From NCBI RefSeq assembly GCF_018687715.1, contig NC_056756.1, forward strand, positions 40,024,480 to 40,088,479: a stretch of DNA of 64,000 bases. Reading direction: 5' to 3'. The translations under genes and the position numbers were made by a program. Position 1 is the stretch's first letter; each line of letters opens with the position of its first letter. Below, in pieces: positions 1-12,361 of the stretch. The notes below the pieces were generated by a model that saw nothing but the letters and a program-made list of their open reading frames with translations, did no database searches and was not told the origin of the DNA. Source of the DNA: Carya illinoinensis (Eukaryota > Streptophyta > Magnoliopsida > Fagales > Juglandaceae).

Positions 1-184
1 ATAAATGCTTTAATATAATTTTTAGATTTATTTTATAATAAAAATATTTTTATGATTTGACATAAAATTCGGTCACCTTAGTTTATAAATTTTATTTTTA
101 GGCCAAACATTTATTCAAATAATTTTTTAATTGTAAAATGATATCATTTTCTTTGAGAAAGATTCTGTATTATGTTGTCCTAAT
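1..184. other. AT-rich flank, nothing recognised
   Basis: AT-rich sequence with no open frame, RNA gene or repeat boundary that I can recognise. Confidence 0.5.
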
Positions 185-413
185 TATACCGTTTACTTTG
201 TCCCATTGACATGGCACCACCCATGAGGTGCTACATGACTTACTAAAAAAAATAAAAATACAAACATGAAAATAACATAAAGAACTTAAAGTTTTAATAT
301 TTGTTTTAATGTTGTTGATCTCATTTTATTTTGAATATATATATTTTTATTTTTTCAATAAGCCATGTGGCATAGTGTTGTCACATCAATGGGATAAAAT
401 GAACGATATAACT
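185..413. mobile_element. MITE-like element with long imperfect terminal inverted repeats
   Basis: The stretch around 187-242 is repeated in inverted orientation around 358-411. The shared core reads tcccattga, preceded by a cgtttactttg / cgttcatttta-type segment and followed by a cacatggctta-type segment. The interior is short, AT-rich and non-coding. This is the layout of a non-autonomous DNA transposon. I could not fix a target duplication, so both ends are approximate and the superfamily is open. Confidence 0.5.
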
Positions 414-610
414 AGAGCGGTACAGTGGCATTACTTTTCCTTAATTTGTATAGATTATCGATATATATAGAATGACTTTTCTTTTTTCAACTCATGTTCA
501 CGAAGCCCTCCAAACAAGCCTGTATTTTGTTTTGACTTTTACATTATATTTGGATCCTACTATAGGATGACATGCAATTAAAATTATTTGCATTATTAGT
601 AGCTTTTAAT
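414..610. other. AT-rich spacer before the first LINE
   Basis: No gene or repeat recognised. It ends at the left target duplication of the LINE. Confidence 0.4.
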
Positions 611-624
611 AACATATTATCTTG
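611..624. repeat. Left target-site duplication of LINE 1
   Basis: The 14-bp sequence aacatattatcttg recurs exactly at 15972-15985, directly after the A-rich tail of the LINE. Fourteen bases is a typical length for L1-type target-primed insertion. The match across 15 kb is what defines the LINE as one unit with other elements nested inside it. Confidence 0.9.
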
Positions 625-875
625 TTCAGTAAAATAGGTATCCTCAGAGTAGGGAATGCACAGTAGTTATGACAGTTATGTTTTGATCCGGCGATTAAGC
701 AGGTAGTTCTTTTTCATGCATGATCTACTTCTCATCATTTGCATGAGAAGGAGTTGTGATTTCTTTCACTCCTGGGTGGAAGTTTAGAGTTTGCTTTAGG
801 CAAGACTCATTAGTTTTTCTTGTGCTATTTTTTGGTTGGTCCTATATTGTCTTGTAGTTTGAAGGTATCGGGTTC

Positions 876-880
876 ATGGT
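876..880. repeat. Left target-site duplication of the Copia element
   Basis: The sequence atggt lies immediately before the LTR start at 881 and faces atggc at 7146-7150 after the other LTR. One base differs. The atg inside the right copy is the start codon of LINE ORF1. Confidence 0.75.
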
Positions 881-1722
881 TGTTGAAGAAAGTTGTGTGG
901 ATATAGTAATTTGAAAAAATAAATGCGACTTCGAGGCATGTAGAACACTATCTTTAAGGTGATAATTGCCCCCACTCGAAAGAGTTTGTTACCGGGTTAC
1001 AAGCAATTCACCTCCAGGATACAACAAAGTCATTAACTGCAGATAGCAATTTTGAAATCTTTCCTTCAGAGTTTCTCTACAAAATTATGTAAGTGATTGA
1101 AAAAATGAGAGAATTGAATGATAAATTCGTGGGTCTCATCCTCTATTTATAGAGGGTGGAGTGACACCATGTGAAAAAGCACAACTCTTAACTTGTGACT
1201 TTTCAACTGGTAGTTATAGTTTAGAGGTCATGTTGTTTAATTTAGAGACCAAAGAACATGCATGGTCAAGTGGTTGGATACCTCTCTCCCTGAAGGGAGG
1301 TCACTGGTTTGAACCACACCTATTCAACATTTCTGTTGAAATTATTTTGAAGCACACCATGCGTGGTGCCTCTTCGGCCCGCCCCAGACATTGTGTCTGT
1401 TCGGCCCATGCGTGGTACCTCTTTGACCTAACCTATTCAACCCATGCATGGTGTCTCTTTAGCCCAAGCATTATGTCTCTTCAGTCCAACCTGTTCAGCG
1501 CAAGTATTGTGCCTATCTAAGTCCAACACTTCACTTATTCTACAAAATAAATAAATGAAAGTGCACTTGTGGAGTTTCAAACTATTTTCCTTTCATTTGA
1601 AACAACACATCACTACCACTAAACCAATGCATTTCTTTGGGATAATGGTTCACTAAAATATATAATAACCCACATTCAATAAATTCACATATTTAATATC
1701 GCAATCTATAATAAATATAACA
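881..1722 (-). repeat. Copia 3' LTR
   Basis: This 842-bp direct repeat of 6271-7145 is the downstream LTR of the minus-strand element. The boundary is set by where homology stops on both sides (881/6271 and 1722/7145) and by TG...CA ends. It is about 33 bp shorter than its partner because of indels around 1350-1450. Confidence 0.9.
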
Positions 1723-1736
1723 ATCCTCCACTTAGA
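1723..1736 (-). promoter_or_regulatory. Probable polypurine tract of the Copia element
   Basis: Read on the minus strand, the bases directly before the 3' LTR are purine-rich (AAGTGGAGGAT). This is the position where second-strand synthesis is primed in LTR retrotransposons. Confidence 0.6.
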
Positions 1737-2285
1737 TTGCAATATTAAATTTTCAGTCAAATACTGATATCGTCATGCATATAAGAAGGTATCTCTCGAT
1801 TTAAACCTTCAATTAGTGTAAGTATCTCAAATTCTTAACAAAGTCAATGGTTGCCTAGGCTTAAACCAAGACTCTTTACGTTAAAAATGGAAATACCACA
1901 TACATGATTCCATCCAATTTTAGTGAGATAACTCACCAATTATATACACTAATACACGTGCTTCATCCTGGCATTCATGAGCATTTACAAAAGTAAACCT
2001 TAAACTTTTGCTAGAAGTTATCCCCACCTCTTATGTTCACATAGGTAAAGTTCCTTTCATGTCTCTGTTACTTCAGACACTAATTCAATTTTTGAACTTT
2101 ATTAAGAGCATAATACTCATCCTACATTTAGCGTAACATCTAACACTGACCATCCTAGAAGGGTTTCTCACATTAAATTAAATTTCAGTGCTATTCCAGC
2201 CACTTAATTGTAACTTGTTATTACCCATTAAACCTTAGACTATTTATTAATAGTGTAAGGTTGGGTTCCTATTACAGGTGACTTT
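1737..2285 (-). other. Copia 3' untranslated region
   Basis: About 550 bp between the end of the RNase H frame and the polypurine tract, with no coding signal. Confidence 0.6.
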
Positions 2286-5200
2286 TTAAAATAAAGGTTT
2301 CAAACCCATTCCAGTAGATGTACTATTCACCAAATCTCTCGAGAGTCCCTTTGTGAAAGGATCCGTCAAGTTTTTACTTGACCGCACATATACAAGAGTG
2401 ATAATTCCATCACTTATTAATTGTTTAAAATATTCGTGTCTCAAACTAATATGTCTAGATTTTTCATTATAGACTTTACTATAAGCCCTAGACATAGTAG
2501 CTTCACTATCATAGTGCGAAGAAATGACTAACATTGGTTGTGGCCACAATTTTATGTCAAATAACAAATTCTTCAACCATTCTGCCTCTTTGCCTGCTGC
2601 CACCAAGACTACAAATTCAGACTCCATAATAGAATGTGAAATACACGTCTGTTTCTTAGAAGTCCATGAGACAGCTCCACTACCAAGGGTAAAAACCCAA
2701 CTAGATGTAGCCTTATTATCATTTGTACTAGTAATCCAACTGGCATCACAATATCCTTCTAGTACAGTAGGAAAATTGGTATAATACAATCCTAACGAAC
2801 TAGTTCTTTTAAGGTACCCAAGGACTCTACCAATTGCTTTCCAATGCTCTATACTAGGATTACCTGTATATCTAGAAAGTTTACATACTGCAAATGAAAT
2901 ATTTGGCCTAGTGTAATGCATAGCATACATTAAACTACCAATTGCACTAGCATATTCCAATTGAGCAACCGCTCTACTAGCATTCTCAATTAAATTAAAT
3001 GAAGAGTCATATGGGGTATTTGCTTATTTAATTCCTAGATGTTGAAATTTAAGAAGTATTTTCTCAACGTAATGAGATTGACATAAATCACTATGTTTCT
3101 TTACTTTGACACCCAAAATAGTGTCAACTTCATTAAGATCCTTCATTTTGAACTTTGAAGATAAATACTTCTTAGTTTCAGATATTCCTTCCATATTTGT
3201 TCCAAATATAAGTAAGTCATCCACATAAAGACATATTATTACACCATAACAATCAGTGAATTTAGAATAAATACATTTATCAACATTATTATGCCGAAAT
3301 CCATGAGATAAAATTACTAAATCAAATTTCTCATGCCATTATTTTGGTGCTTGCTTTAATCCATACAACGACTTAATTAATTTGCAAACTTTCTTTTCTT
3401 GTCCATGCATAACAAATCCCTTTGGTTGTTCCATGTACACCTCTTCATTTAGTTCACCATTTAGGAAAGCAGTTTTAACATCCATTTGGTGTACATATAA
3501 ATTATATATTGAAGCCAGTGCCATAAGCACTCTAATGGATGTAAATCTAGCCATTGGGCATACGTATCAAAATAATCTATGCCCTCTTTTTGTTTAAAAC
3601 CTTTGGCTACTAATCTTGCCTTAAAAGTTTGAAGAGACCCATCCGTATTGTATTTTCTCATAAATACCCATTTACAACCAATAGGTTTTGATCCAAGAGG
3701 CAAGTCAACTAAAACCCAAGTATTGTTTGACAATATTGAGTCAATTTCATCATTTATAGCCTCTTTCCAAAATGCAACATCTCTAGAAGTCATGGCTTCT
3801 TTATCTTTAAATATTTTTGGATCTTCTTCTATATTTAATAGAATGGGTATTTTATGTAAAACTTCATCTCTATTTCCTTCCAAAAGGAAAACAATGGCAT
3901 GAGATGACACAAAATCTGGATCCAAGCTTTTCTGTTTTCTGACTCTTTGACTTCTCCTTGGTTCAGCCAATGTGTTAGGAATTATACAATTCCTTTTCCG
4001 ACTCAAGTCAGATTCTGGTGTTTGAGTAGGATTTGATACTGCTTTCGAGTCATTATAGAATTTATCTTCAATAAACTCTACATCCTTTGATTCTACTATA
4101 ACGTTAGAATCCAAATCCAAAAGTCTATATGCTTTTGAATTCTCAGCATATCCTACAAAAACACTCTTGATTGCCCTTGGACCTAATTTTGTTCTTTTTG
4201 GGTCTGGAACTCTATAAAAGGCTAAACAGCCCCATACCCTTAGGTATTCCAGATTTGGTTTCCTGCCTTTCCACAATTCATATGATGAAATTTTGAATTT
4301 TATAGAAGGTATTCTATTATGCAAATAACATGCCGTGAGCAATGCTTCTCCCCACAAATTAAAAGACAACTTTGCATTCAATATCATAGCATTTAACATA
4401 TCAACTAGTGTCTTATTTTTTCTTTCTGCTAAACCGTTTTGTTGTGGGGTATAGGGTGCACTAGTTTGATGTATTATGCCATTCTCCTCACAATACAAAG
4501 AAAATTCAGTAGGAAAATATTCACCACCTCTGTCACTACGAAATATCTTAATTTTCTTTTCCTTTTGATTTTCAACAACAGACTTATAAGATTTGAACAT
4601 ATTGAAGGCCTCATCCTTACTTTTCATTAAGTATACATACGTATATCTTGAGAAATCATCAATAAAAAGTAATAAAATATCTATTGCCTCCTCTAGTTAA
4701 AATACCATTTAGTTCCCAAATATCAGAATGCACAAGTTCTAATAAGTGTGTATTTCTGTCTGTTTTAGGAAAATGTTTCTTTGTCATTTTTGCTTGAATG
4801 CAAATTTCACATTTAGCACAATTTCCATGATTATACGGAATTAAACTATGTTTAGACATAAACTTTAAAGATTTAAAATTCAAATATGCTAAACGATTAT
4901 GCCACAAAGTAAAAGACTCAACAATATAAGCAGAATCAGTACTTATTTTATTAATGCTTAGTTTATACATTCCATTACAAGAGTACCATTTTCCAACAAA
5001 CACTCCCCCTTTGGAAAGAATTACATTATCAGATTCGATTACGATCTTGACACCCTTTTTACAAAGTAAATTTGCAGATACAATATTTTTCTTTATTTTT
5101 GGGACATGAAGAATATTGATAAGAATAAGTTTTTTCCCAGAAGTGAATTGAAGTTCCACAATTCATTTTCCCACAACTTTTGCAGAGTTATGATTTCCCA

Positions 5201-5290
5201 TTAGTACTACATGTCCGTCTACTGCATCTTAATAATTTTTGAATTGAGATCTCTGATTGCAAACATGGACGGTAGCACCTAAATCATACC
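2286..5290 (-). pseudogene. Copia pol: protease, integrase, reverse transcriptase, RNase H (broken)
   Basis: The order on the minus strand is as follows. An aspartic-protease active site near 5262 reads D-L-G where the family has D-S/T-G. A gag-pre-integrase segment (TLWHNRL, CEICIQAK) lies at 4659-5159. The integrase core shows RSDRGGEY and QNGLAERKNK. RT shows QMDVKTAFLNGEL and an intact YVDD near 3218-3230. RNase H lies at 2286-2960 (SWTSKKQ, DPFTKGL). The lesions are: a shift between gag and protease near 5290; a stop near 5232; a +1 shift in a T-run near 4667, which separates the first integrase Asp from the rest; a shift near 3555 in RT; and in-frame stops near 3340 and 3022. These enzymes would mature and reverse-transcribe the element RNA and integrate the copy; they cannot be made from this sequence. 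Confidence 0.92.
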
Positions 5291-6232
5291 ACCAATCAGA
5301 TGGACGGTAGCCATATTTAATTCTGTAATCATGCTAATGTGCATTTTAGAGACCGTGGCCATAATTTTTGAAGTCTCAGTTTCAATCAGATTTGCACTAT
5401 TGGGATTGCTATTTTCTTTCTTGTGTTTCTTCTTGTACCTACATTCACGCTTAAAGTGCCCCTTCTTTCCGCAATTGTAACAAGTTTTTGTTTTCTTTGA
5501 CTTGTCACCGTTGTTGGAATAATCATTATATTTTCTCTTGTTTCCTCCAAAATTACATTGAAACTTATTTTTCTCATTAACAAAATTCAATTTAAAGCTA
5601 TTTTGAGAAAATAATTTCTTATCACGAATTCGAGTTTCCTCTTCAATTCGTAAATGTTTTTGAATTTTCTCTATAGTGAAATCTTCTGTTGTGTGCATAA
5701 GTTTCTTTCTATAATTATTCCAACTTGGAGGAAGTTTGGCTATAATAGCCCCAACTTGCAAAGGTTCAGAAACTTCAACATTAAGATTTCGAAGTTTATT
5801 CACCAAAACTTGCAATTCATGAACTTGATCCATCAAAGAAGTATTATCATTCATTGTAAACTCAAAATATTTCATAATAAGGAATTTATCCGTACCTTGC
5901 TTTTCGGTTCTATACTTAAATTCCAATGCCTCCCAAATCTCTTTTGGTGACTCGATTGATGTAAATAAGTTGTAGAGACGATCAGAAAGTGTATTCAGAA
6001 TGTGCCCTCTACATACCACTTCATCTTCTTCGCGCTTCTTGCGTTCTGCCTTGATTTGATCATTATCGTCAGATTTGGGTTCTGGAAGTACCGTCAAGTT
6101 TGAATCCAAAACATATGCAATCTTTAATGTAATAAGAATGAACATCAACTTGTCCTTCCAGCGAGTAAAATTCGTTCGATCAAACCTATCTAGTTTGACA
6201 AAGTCTTGATTCATCATCTTGAAAGTCGCCAT
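5279..6232 (-). CDS. Copia Gag nucleocapsid protein
   Basis: An uninterrupted 317-residue frame. The N-terminal half carries the plant Copia Gag (UBN2-type) pattern, including FDRTNFTRWKDKL near residue 18 and a central LMDQVHELQ helix. A CCHC zinc knuckle, CYNCGKKGHFKREC, lies near residues 251-264. Gag coats the element RNA and forms the cytoplasmic particle in which reverse transcription occurs. The ATG at 6232 is chosen because it lies just inside the 5' LTR and leader. In an intact Copia this frame would run on into protease. Here a frameshift ends it just before the protease active site, so the last dozen residues are probably out of frame. Confidence 0.85.
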   Translation of the reverse strand: MATFKMMNQDFVKLDRFDRTNFTRWKDKLMFILITLKIAYVLDSNLTVLPEPKSDDNDQIKAERKKREEDEVVCRGHILNTLSDRLYNLFTSIESPKEIWEALEFKYRTEKQGTDKFLIMKYFEFTMNDNTSLMDQVHELQVLVNKLRNLNVEVSEPLQVGAIIAKLPPSWNNYRKKLMHTTEDFTIEKIQKHLRIEEETRIRDKKLFSQNSFKLNFVNEKNKFQCNFGGNKRKYNDYSNNGDKSKKTKTCYNCGKKGHFKRECRYKKKHKKENSNPNSANLIETETSKIMATVSKMHISMITELNMATVHLIGGMI

Positions 6233-6238
6233 TTCATA

Positions 6239-6250
6239 TTATGATCCCAT
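6239..6250 (-). promoter_or_regulatory. Candidate Copia primer-binding site (degenerate)
   Basis: On the minus strand TGGGATCAT lies about 20 bases inside the 5' LTR. It resembles the usual plant tRNA-iMet primer site TGGTATCAGAGC but differs at several positions and is further from the LTR than normal. The assignment is tentative. Confidence 0.35.
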
Positions 6251-6251
6251 T

Positions 6252-6359
6252 GCAATTATCACCTTAAAATTGTTGAAAAAAGTTGTGTGGATACAGTAAT
6301 TTGAAAAAATAAATGCGACTTTGAGGTATGTAGAACACTATCTTTAAGGTGATAATTGC
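6252..6359. repeat. 17-bp perfect inverted repeat across the Copia LTR/leader junction
   Basis: Positions 6252-6268 are the exact reverse complement of 6343-6359, with 74 bp between them that include the LTR end at 6271. In the RNA (minus strand) the end of U5 could pair with the first bases of the leader. The LTR arm is also present in the other LTR (953-969). Retroviruses have comparable U5-inverted-repeat stems near their primer site. Confidence 0.8.
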
Positions 6360-7145
6360 CCCTACTCGAAAGAGTTTGTTACCGGGTTACAAGCAATTCA
6401 CCTCCAGGATACAACAAAGTCACCAACTGCAGATAGCAATTCTGAAATCTTTCCTTCAGAGTTTCTCTACAAAATTGTATAAGTGATTGAAAAAATGAGA
6501 GAATTGAATGATAAATTCATGGGTCTCATCCTCTATTTATAGAGGGTGAAGTGACACCATGTGAAAAAGCACAACTCTTAACTTATGACTTTTCAACTGG
6601 TAGTTATAGTTTAAAGGTCATGTTGTTTCATTTAGAGACCAAAGAACATGTCTGGTCAAGTGGTTGGACATTTCTCTCTCTTAAGGGAGGTCACTGGTTC
6701 GAATGACACCTATTCAACATTTCTGTTGAAATTATTTTGAAGCACACCAAGTGGGATTTCACACGGGCCGGTTCAACTCATGCATGGTGCCATGTCTGTT
6801 CGCCCTAGACATTGTGTCTGTTCGGCCCATGTGTGGTACCTCTTCGGCCTAACTTGTTCAGCCCATGCGTGGTGTCTCTTTAGACCAAGCATTATATCTC
6901 TTCAGTCCAACCTGCTCGGCCCAAGTATTGTGCCTATCCAAGTCCAACACACTTCACTTATTCCACAAAATAAATAAATGAAAGTGCACTTGTAGAGTTT
7001 TGAACTCTTACCCTTTCATTTGAAACAACACATCATTACCACTAAACCAATGCATTTCTTTGGGATAATGGTTCACTAAAATATATAATAACCTACATTC
7101 AATAAATTCACATATTTAATATCACAATCTATAATAAATATAACA
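6271..7145 (-). repeat. Copia 5' LTR
   Basis: This 875-bp copy lies upstream of gag on the minus strand and would supply the promoter and transcription start. Its right end (plus coordinates) joins LINE ORF1 at the target duplication 7146-7150. Short motifs resembling ttcggcccatgcgtggt recur within it (6780-6930) and within its partner. Confidence 0.9.
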
Positions 7146-8235
7146 ATGGCTGAAGAAATTACTCATTTATGGGACAGACTTTATCTCATAGAATCTGAAA
7201 AATGTGAGATTTTGATAGTGGGGGAAGATATGTACTCCACACTTGAGTGGAGAAAGTGCTGTTTAGTGGGGAAAGTATGGGCTGAAAAATGCATAAACTA
7301 TAATGCGTTTAAAAACACAATGCTCAAGGTATGGAACAATGGTGCCGATAATACTATTATGGAAGTGGGTACAAATACCTTCCTCTTTGAATTTGTGTCT
7401 GAGGGAGAGCTATTTCATATCTGGGATGGCCAACCTTGGTTGTATGATCAGTATCTGATATGTTTCAAGTGGTTTGATGGAACTACCCCTCCTCACGATA
7501 TACAGTTTTCCTCTGCTTATCTGTGGGTCCAAATGCATAACCTGCCATTTGGATGTATGAACTCTGTGATTGGTATTAAATTGTGGAAGTCTATTGGTAA
7601 TGTATTGCATGTGGAAAACTGACACAAAGGGGCATGGATGAGGAAAGTTCATGCGAATCCAAGTTAAACTAAATCTATAAGAAAGATTGATAAGAGGTAA
7701 TATGAGAGATTACCTAGGTTTTGCTTTCAATGTGGAAGAATTATGCATGTTGATATGGGGTGTCCATGTATAGTATTGTCAAAGGCAGGTGGCACATCAT
7801 CATTCCAACAGTATGGCCCTTGGTTGAGGGCCTCTATTGGATTGTATAGAGGTGGTCTTGAAGAGTTTGTGAGTATTAGGGTGCCAAAATCAAGTAATCA
7901 CGGTGTGGATCTGGTTGTTAATGTGAATGCTACTACTAATGAGAGTACTTCTAACTTTCACAAAAGGGTTGAGGCTACATCTTATGCCCAGCAAGTGCTG
8001 GCTTTCCCTTGTCTTGAATCTAGTGCGAGTGTTGCCTAAAGCTCTTCTATGGTTCATAAGGGAAAATCTATTATCATGCCATTAGTTGACATATTTGACT
8101 ATTTTGCCTCCCTGCTAAAGTGGAAAAGGAAGTTGAGGGGTACTTTAGGGGCTTCTGGCAAGAATTCAAAAGGTCCGACTGGTGGAAGGAAAAGAAGTTA
8201 TCTTTGGGTGCTATTCTGGTGATTGATAATTAGAC
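7146..8235 (+). pseudogene. LINE 1 ORF1 (DUF4283-like domain plus zinc knuckle), broken
   Basis: The frame opens MAEEITHLWDRL and stays open for 158 residues. Its pattern (LVGKVWAEK, FVSEGELFHIWDGQPW, LWVQMHNLPFG) is that of the DUF4283 N-terminal domain of plant L1 ORF1 proteins. After a TGA at 7620 similarity continues, with further stops, to a CCHC knuckle, CFQCGRIMHVDMGC, near 7722-7763. ORF1 products bind the LINE RNA. The start codon is the insertion point of the Copia element, so the 5' UTR now lies more than 6 kb away, at 625-880. Confidence 0.8.
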
Positions 8236-8306
8236 ACAGACATCCTGAAGGACTCATCCCCTGAATTTGTCGATGGAGGCTGAATCTCAGCCTCATCGGG
8301 AGGCAT

Positions 8307-11300
8307 AAGGCTTATAAGTTGGAACTACCGAGTAATTGGCAACCCTTGGACAGTTCATGACCTTAACCGTATGGCTAAGTATAGTTGCCTAGTATTATAT
8401 TTCTTATGGAAACTAAGTTGCATCATGGTAAGTTTGATTGTTTGAAAATGTTGTTGGGATATCAGTGTTGTTTTTGTGTTGATGGTCTGGGCCGAGTGGG
8501 TGGTTTGGCTTTGCTATGGAAGGATGATACTAATTTGACCATTCATAGTCACTCTCAGTGACACATCAATTCTTGGGTTAGAGATGAATGGGATCACACA
8601 ACATGGATGCTAGCCTACTTCTATGGCCATCCTGAGGTGGCTAAGTGACATGAAGGTTATTCCATTCAATTGGCAAGTCTTTAGCCTGTGTAGTGGATGT
8701 ATGTGGGTGATTTCAATGAACTTCTCTTTCACAATGAGAAGTCTGGTGGCAATAGCAGAAGTGATACACAGATGGAGCTTTTCAGGGAAGCCTCACAAAC
8801 ATGTTAGTTAAGTGATCTCAACTACTGGAAGGGATATTTTACATGGTCAAACAAACAAAGTGATGGTACATTCACGAAAGAGAGGTTAGAGAGAGCTGTT
8901 GCTAATAGCTCTTGGTGTGACACTTTTGGGGATGGTGAAGTTCAAGTGTTGGCCTCTTCTTATTCTAATCATTTCTCAATAATGGTATGCATTGGATCAC
9001 GTATGCAACAGATGCTGCCTGGTGAAAGATTGGCACGATTTGAGGCACATTGGTCAACATATGATGAGTGTGGAGAGGTTATAAAAATTGCATGGAACCG
9101 GACTCTTCACCATGGAGGGGGTTTTGATAATTTAAACAAGAAATTGCAGTGCTGTATGGTGAGTCTGAAGAAATGGAGCAAAAATAAAGATCCTATCAAT
9201 GATAACTGGCTACAAGGTTAATCATCTTGAGCATCTCCAATAGCATATGAATGCAACCAATATGGCGGAGTATAATAGTCTTCAAAGGGAGATAAATAGC
9301 CACCTTGAAAGAATGCATATAAAATGGAAGCAAAGAGCAAAAGTCCATTGGTTACAACAAAGGGATCAAAATACCAAGTACTTTGATCAGTGTGCAAGTT
9401 AGAGAAAATTATGAATGTACTGGATGAATTAGGCAATGTGTTTACTGACCAATGTGGGATTGGTGGTGCTTTCACTACTTACTTTCAAAAGCTCTTTACT
9501 TCCTCCTCTCCAACTAATACACAGAAGGTCACCCCCGAGATGAATGCTGAGTTGCTTAAGCCTTTCACACAGGAAGAAGTCAAGGTTGCCATCTTTCAAA
9601 TGGGCCCCATGAAAGCACCTGGACCTGATGGCTATGGGGCATGTTTTTATCAGACTCATTGGTCTGTTGTTGGTGATGAGGTATGTGCAGTAGTACTGTC
9701 CTTTTTAAATGGGGGAGGAGACATTGCTAATATCAATTATACTTACATTGTATTGGTTCCTAAAGATAGAAACCCAAGGTATGTTACTGAATACAAACCT
9801 ATCAGTTTATGTAATGTGATTTACAAAGCCATCACTAAGATGATTGCCAATCGACTAAAACTGATTCTACTTGATATTATCTCACACAATTAGTGTGCCT
9901 TTGTTCCTGGAAGACTTATTAGTGATAACATTATGGCAACTTATGAAACACTCCACACTATGAAAACTCAATTACATGGCAAACAAGGATATATGGTCTT
10001 AAAATTAGATATGAATAAGGCTTATGATCGAGTAGAGTGAGACTTTCTTGCATCCGTGATGACTAAATTAGGATTTGCAGTTCAATGGGTGGATTTAGTT
10101 ATGCAATGTATTGAGTTTTCACCTTTTTCAGTTATGGTCAATGAGATTCCCTTTGATAAGTTCTTCCCTTAAAGGGGATTAAGGCAGGGCTGCCCACTTT
10201 TCCCTGTATCTTTTTATACTTTGTCCTGAGGCTTTAAGTTTCTAACTCAATTCTGCCATACATCTAGGCTAGCTATCTCGTGTGCCAATAGCTAGAGGGG
10301 CAGTGAAAATGAGTCATTTACTCTTTACTGACGACTGTCTCTTATTTTGTAAAGAAAATGCACATGACTGGATAAGGCTTAACCCCATTTTGGGTTTGTA
10401 TGAATTTGCATCCAGCCAGTAACTTAATCAAGATAAAACATGCTTCTTCTTTAGCAATAATATAGGCACTTTTACAAAGCATTATATTATGGAGATTGCA
10501 GGGTTGAGTGTGTCCTCTAATATGGAAAAGTACTAGGGACTCCCCTCTATCATTGGTCATTCAAAATCTGTTGCCTTCATTGATTTGGTTGACAGAGTGA
10601 GGTGTCGTATGCTTAACTAGAAGGCACGATTTTTGTATCAATGACAGGGAAGGAAATACTCATTAAAGTAGTTTTGCAAGCTATCCCCACTTATTGTATC
10701 AATGTGTTTAAGCTACCTAAATGCCTGGTTCAATAGCTTATTTCTTTGATTTCGACTTTCTAGTGGGGCAATCAGGAAAGGGAAACTAAAATCCATTGGA
10801 AAAATTGGAAGGCTTTGTGTATGGGGTAGCATTATGGAGGGATGGGGTATAGGGATCTAGAGGCTTTTAATTCTACACTCTTGGCAAAGCAAATTTGGCA
10901 TTTGCTTAACTCCCCAGCTTCTCTTTCAAGTCAGATTTTAAAAGTCAAATATTTTCCAACATCATCTGTGCTAGCTGCTACTCTTGGTCCAAGGCCCTCC
11001 TATATTTGGAGAAGTATATGGCAAGCTACTCAGTTAATTAATGAAGGTGTGGTATGGAGAATTGGTGATGGTAAACAAGTTCACATTTATAGAGACAAGT
11101 GGCTGCCCCAGGCCAAAACAGGTTGAATCCAATCACCTATGAGAATTTTATCTGAATCTACTCTAGTTTTCAAAACTTATTGATACAAGTACTGGCTGGT
11201 GGAAGATAGACTTACTTCAAGCTATCTTTACTTATGAGGACATGAGCCAAGTTCTGAAGTTTCCTGTGGTGGATAAAGAAGTTGTAGATAAATTGGTATG

Positions 11301-12309
11301 GGTTGGCACCTTAGATGGGAAATTTACTGCTAAAAGTGCTTACCACTTAAGAATGCAACTCACTCAGCACAGTCACAGGGAATCTTCTTAGCAATGTAGG
11401 TCTCAACATTTATGGAAGCACATATGGTCTTTGGAAACCACAAATGTAGTGAAGGTGTTTATGTGGCATGCATGTATTGATGTCCTGCCTACTAAATTAA
11501 ATTTGGTTAAGAGGAAAGTCATTGAAGATGCTTCTTGCCCCATATGTATGCAAGAAAATGAAACACTTGGTCATATTCTATGGACTTGCCCCTCAGCGCA
11601 AGATGTGTGGTTTTTGGGGGATATGGATTTTCAGAAAGTTGTTGTAATTGATTTGGATTTCAAAGATATTGCGGTTTAGATGATGGATAGACTGAGTGTA
11701 CAAGATTTGGCCCTTTTTGCTATTATTGCTCGATCCCTTTGGCTGAGGAGAAATAAACTGATTTTTTAGGGTTCATATCAAGACTCTGTTGTCCTTTATA
11801 CCAATGCTTTTAATGAATTGTCTACTTATAATGTTGCTATAGAGACTAGACGCAAGTCTCTGTTGCAGCTTCAAGATTAGCAGACTCAATGGGAGGCCTC
11901 TCCACCAAATTGGGTAAAAGTGAATTGGGATATTGCTACCAATGCTACTAATCAAAAGGTGGGTATTGGTGTTGGGATAAGGAATTCTAATGGGGATGTT
12001 TTACTCAGTTTGATGAAGCCGATAAACTATTGTGTAGAGTCACTGATAGCTGAAGCAAGGGGTTTGTTAGAAGTTGCAACTTTATGTAAAGACCTGGATT
12101 TGCATAATGTCTTTTTGGAAGGAGAATCCTGGTGTGTGGTTAATGCTGTTCTACACCAGACACAATCTGATGGCCCTTTGAGAAGTCTAGTTGCTATTAT
12201 TCATCGAGCATTGGGGAGCTTTTCGTGGCCGTTACATGTTAAAAGAGCAGCAAATCTTGTGGACATACACTTGCTAGAGAAGCTCTATCACAATCTTTTG
12301 AATTATTAG
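8307..12309 (+). pseudogene. LINE 1 ORF2: endonuclease, reverse transcriptase, RNase H (broken)
   Basis: The APE-type endonuclease begins with the SWNYR motif near 8316 and retains GDFNE near 8710. The usual SDH near its end reads S-N-H (about 8966), so a catalytic Asp is lost. RT motifs follow: KAPGPDGYGACF (9612), [11 protein letters not shown] (10006), GLRQGCP (10178) and an intact F-T-D-D (10326). A zf-RVT motif, CPICMQENETLGHILWTC, lies at 11537-11590. RNase H starts NWDIATN (11922); its third acidic residue is Glu, and the usual A-H-x-L near the end is disrupted. Numerous in-frame stops (for example 9891, 10038, 10171, 11679) show long decay. Confidence 0.88.
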
Positions 12310-12356
12310 ATGTTGATTCTATAGCACTATGTATTCATCACTTTGTATTGGCTGAA

Positions 12357-12361
12357 TGCCA
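12357..12361. repeat. Left target-site duplication of the long-LTR element
   Basis: The sequence tgcca recurs exactly at 15914-15918. Joining the flanks rebuilds the LINE 3' UTR leading into its A-rich tail. Confidence 0.85.

Larger units (their letters stand above)
881..7145 (-). mobile_element. Ty1/Copia LTR retrotransposon, full length but degenerate
   Basis: Two LTRs (881-1722 and 6271-7145) enclose minus-strand gag, protease, integrase, reverse transcriptase and RNase H, in Copia order with integrase before RT. On the coding strand each LTR begins TGTTATAT and ends TCAACA. The 5-bp target duplication is atggt/atggc. The gag and polymerase motifs look Tork-like, which is a family-level inference. 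At least two frameshifts and several stops break the pol region, and the LTRs differ by many substitutions and indels, so the insertion is not recent. It must post-date LINE 1, which it interrupts. Confidence 0.93.
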
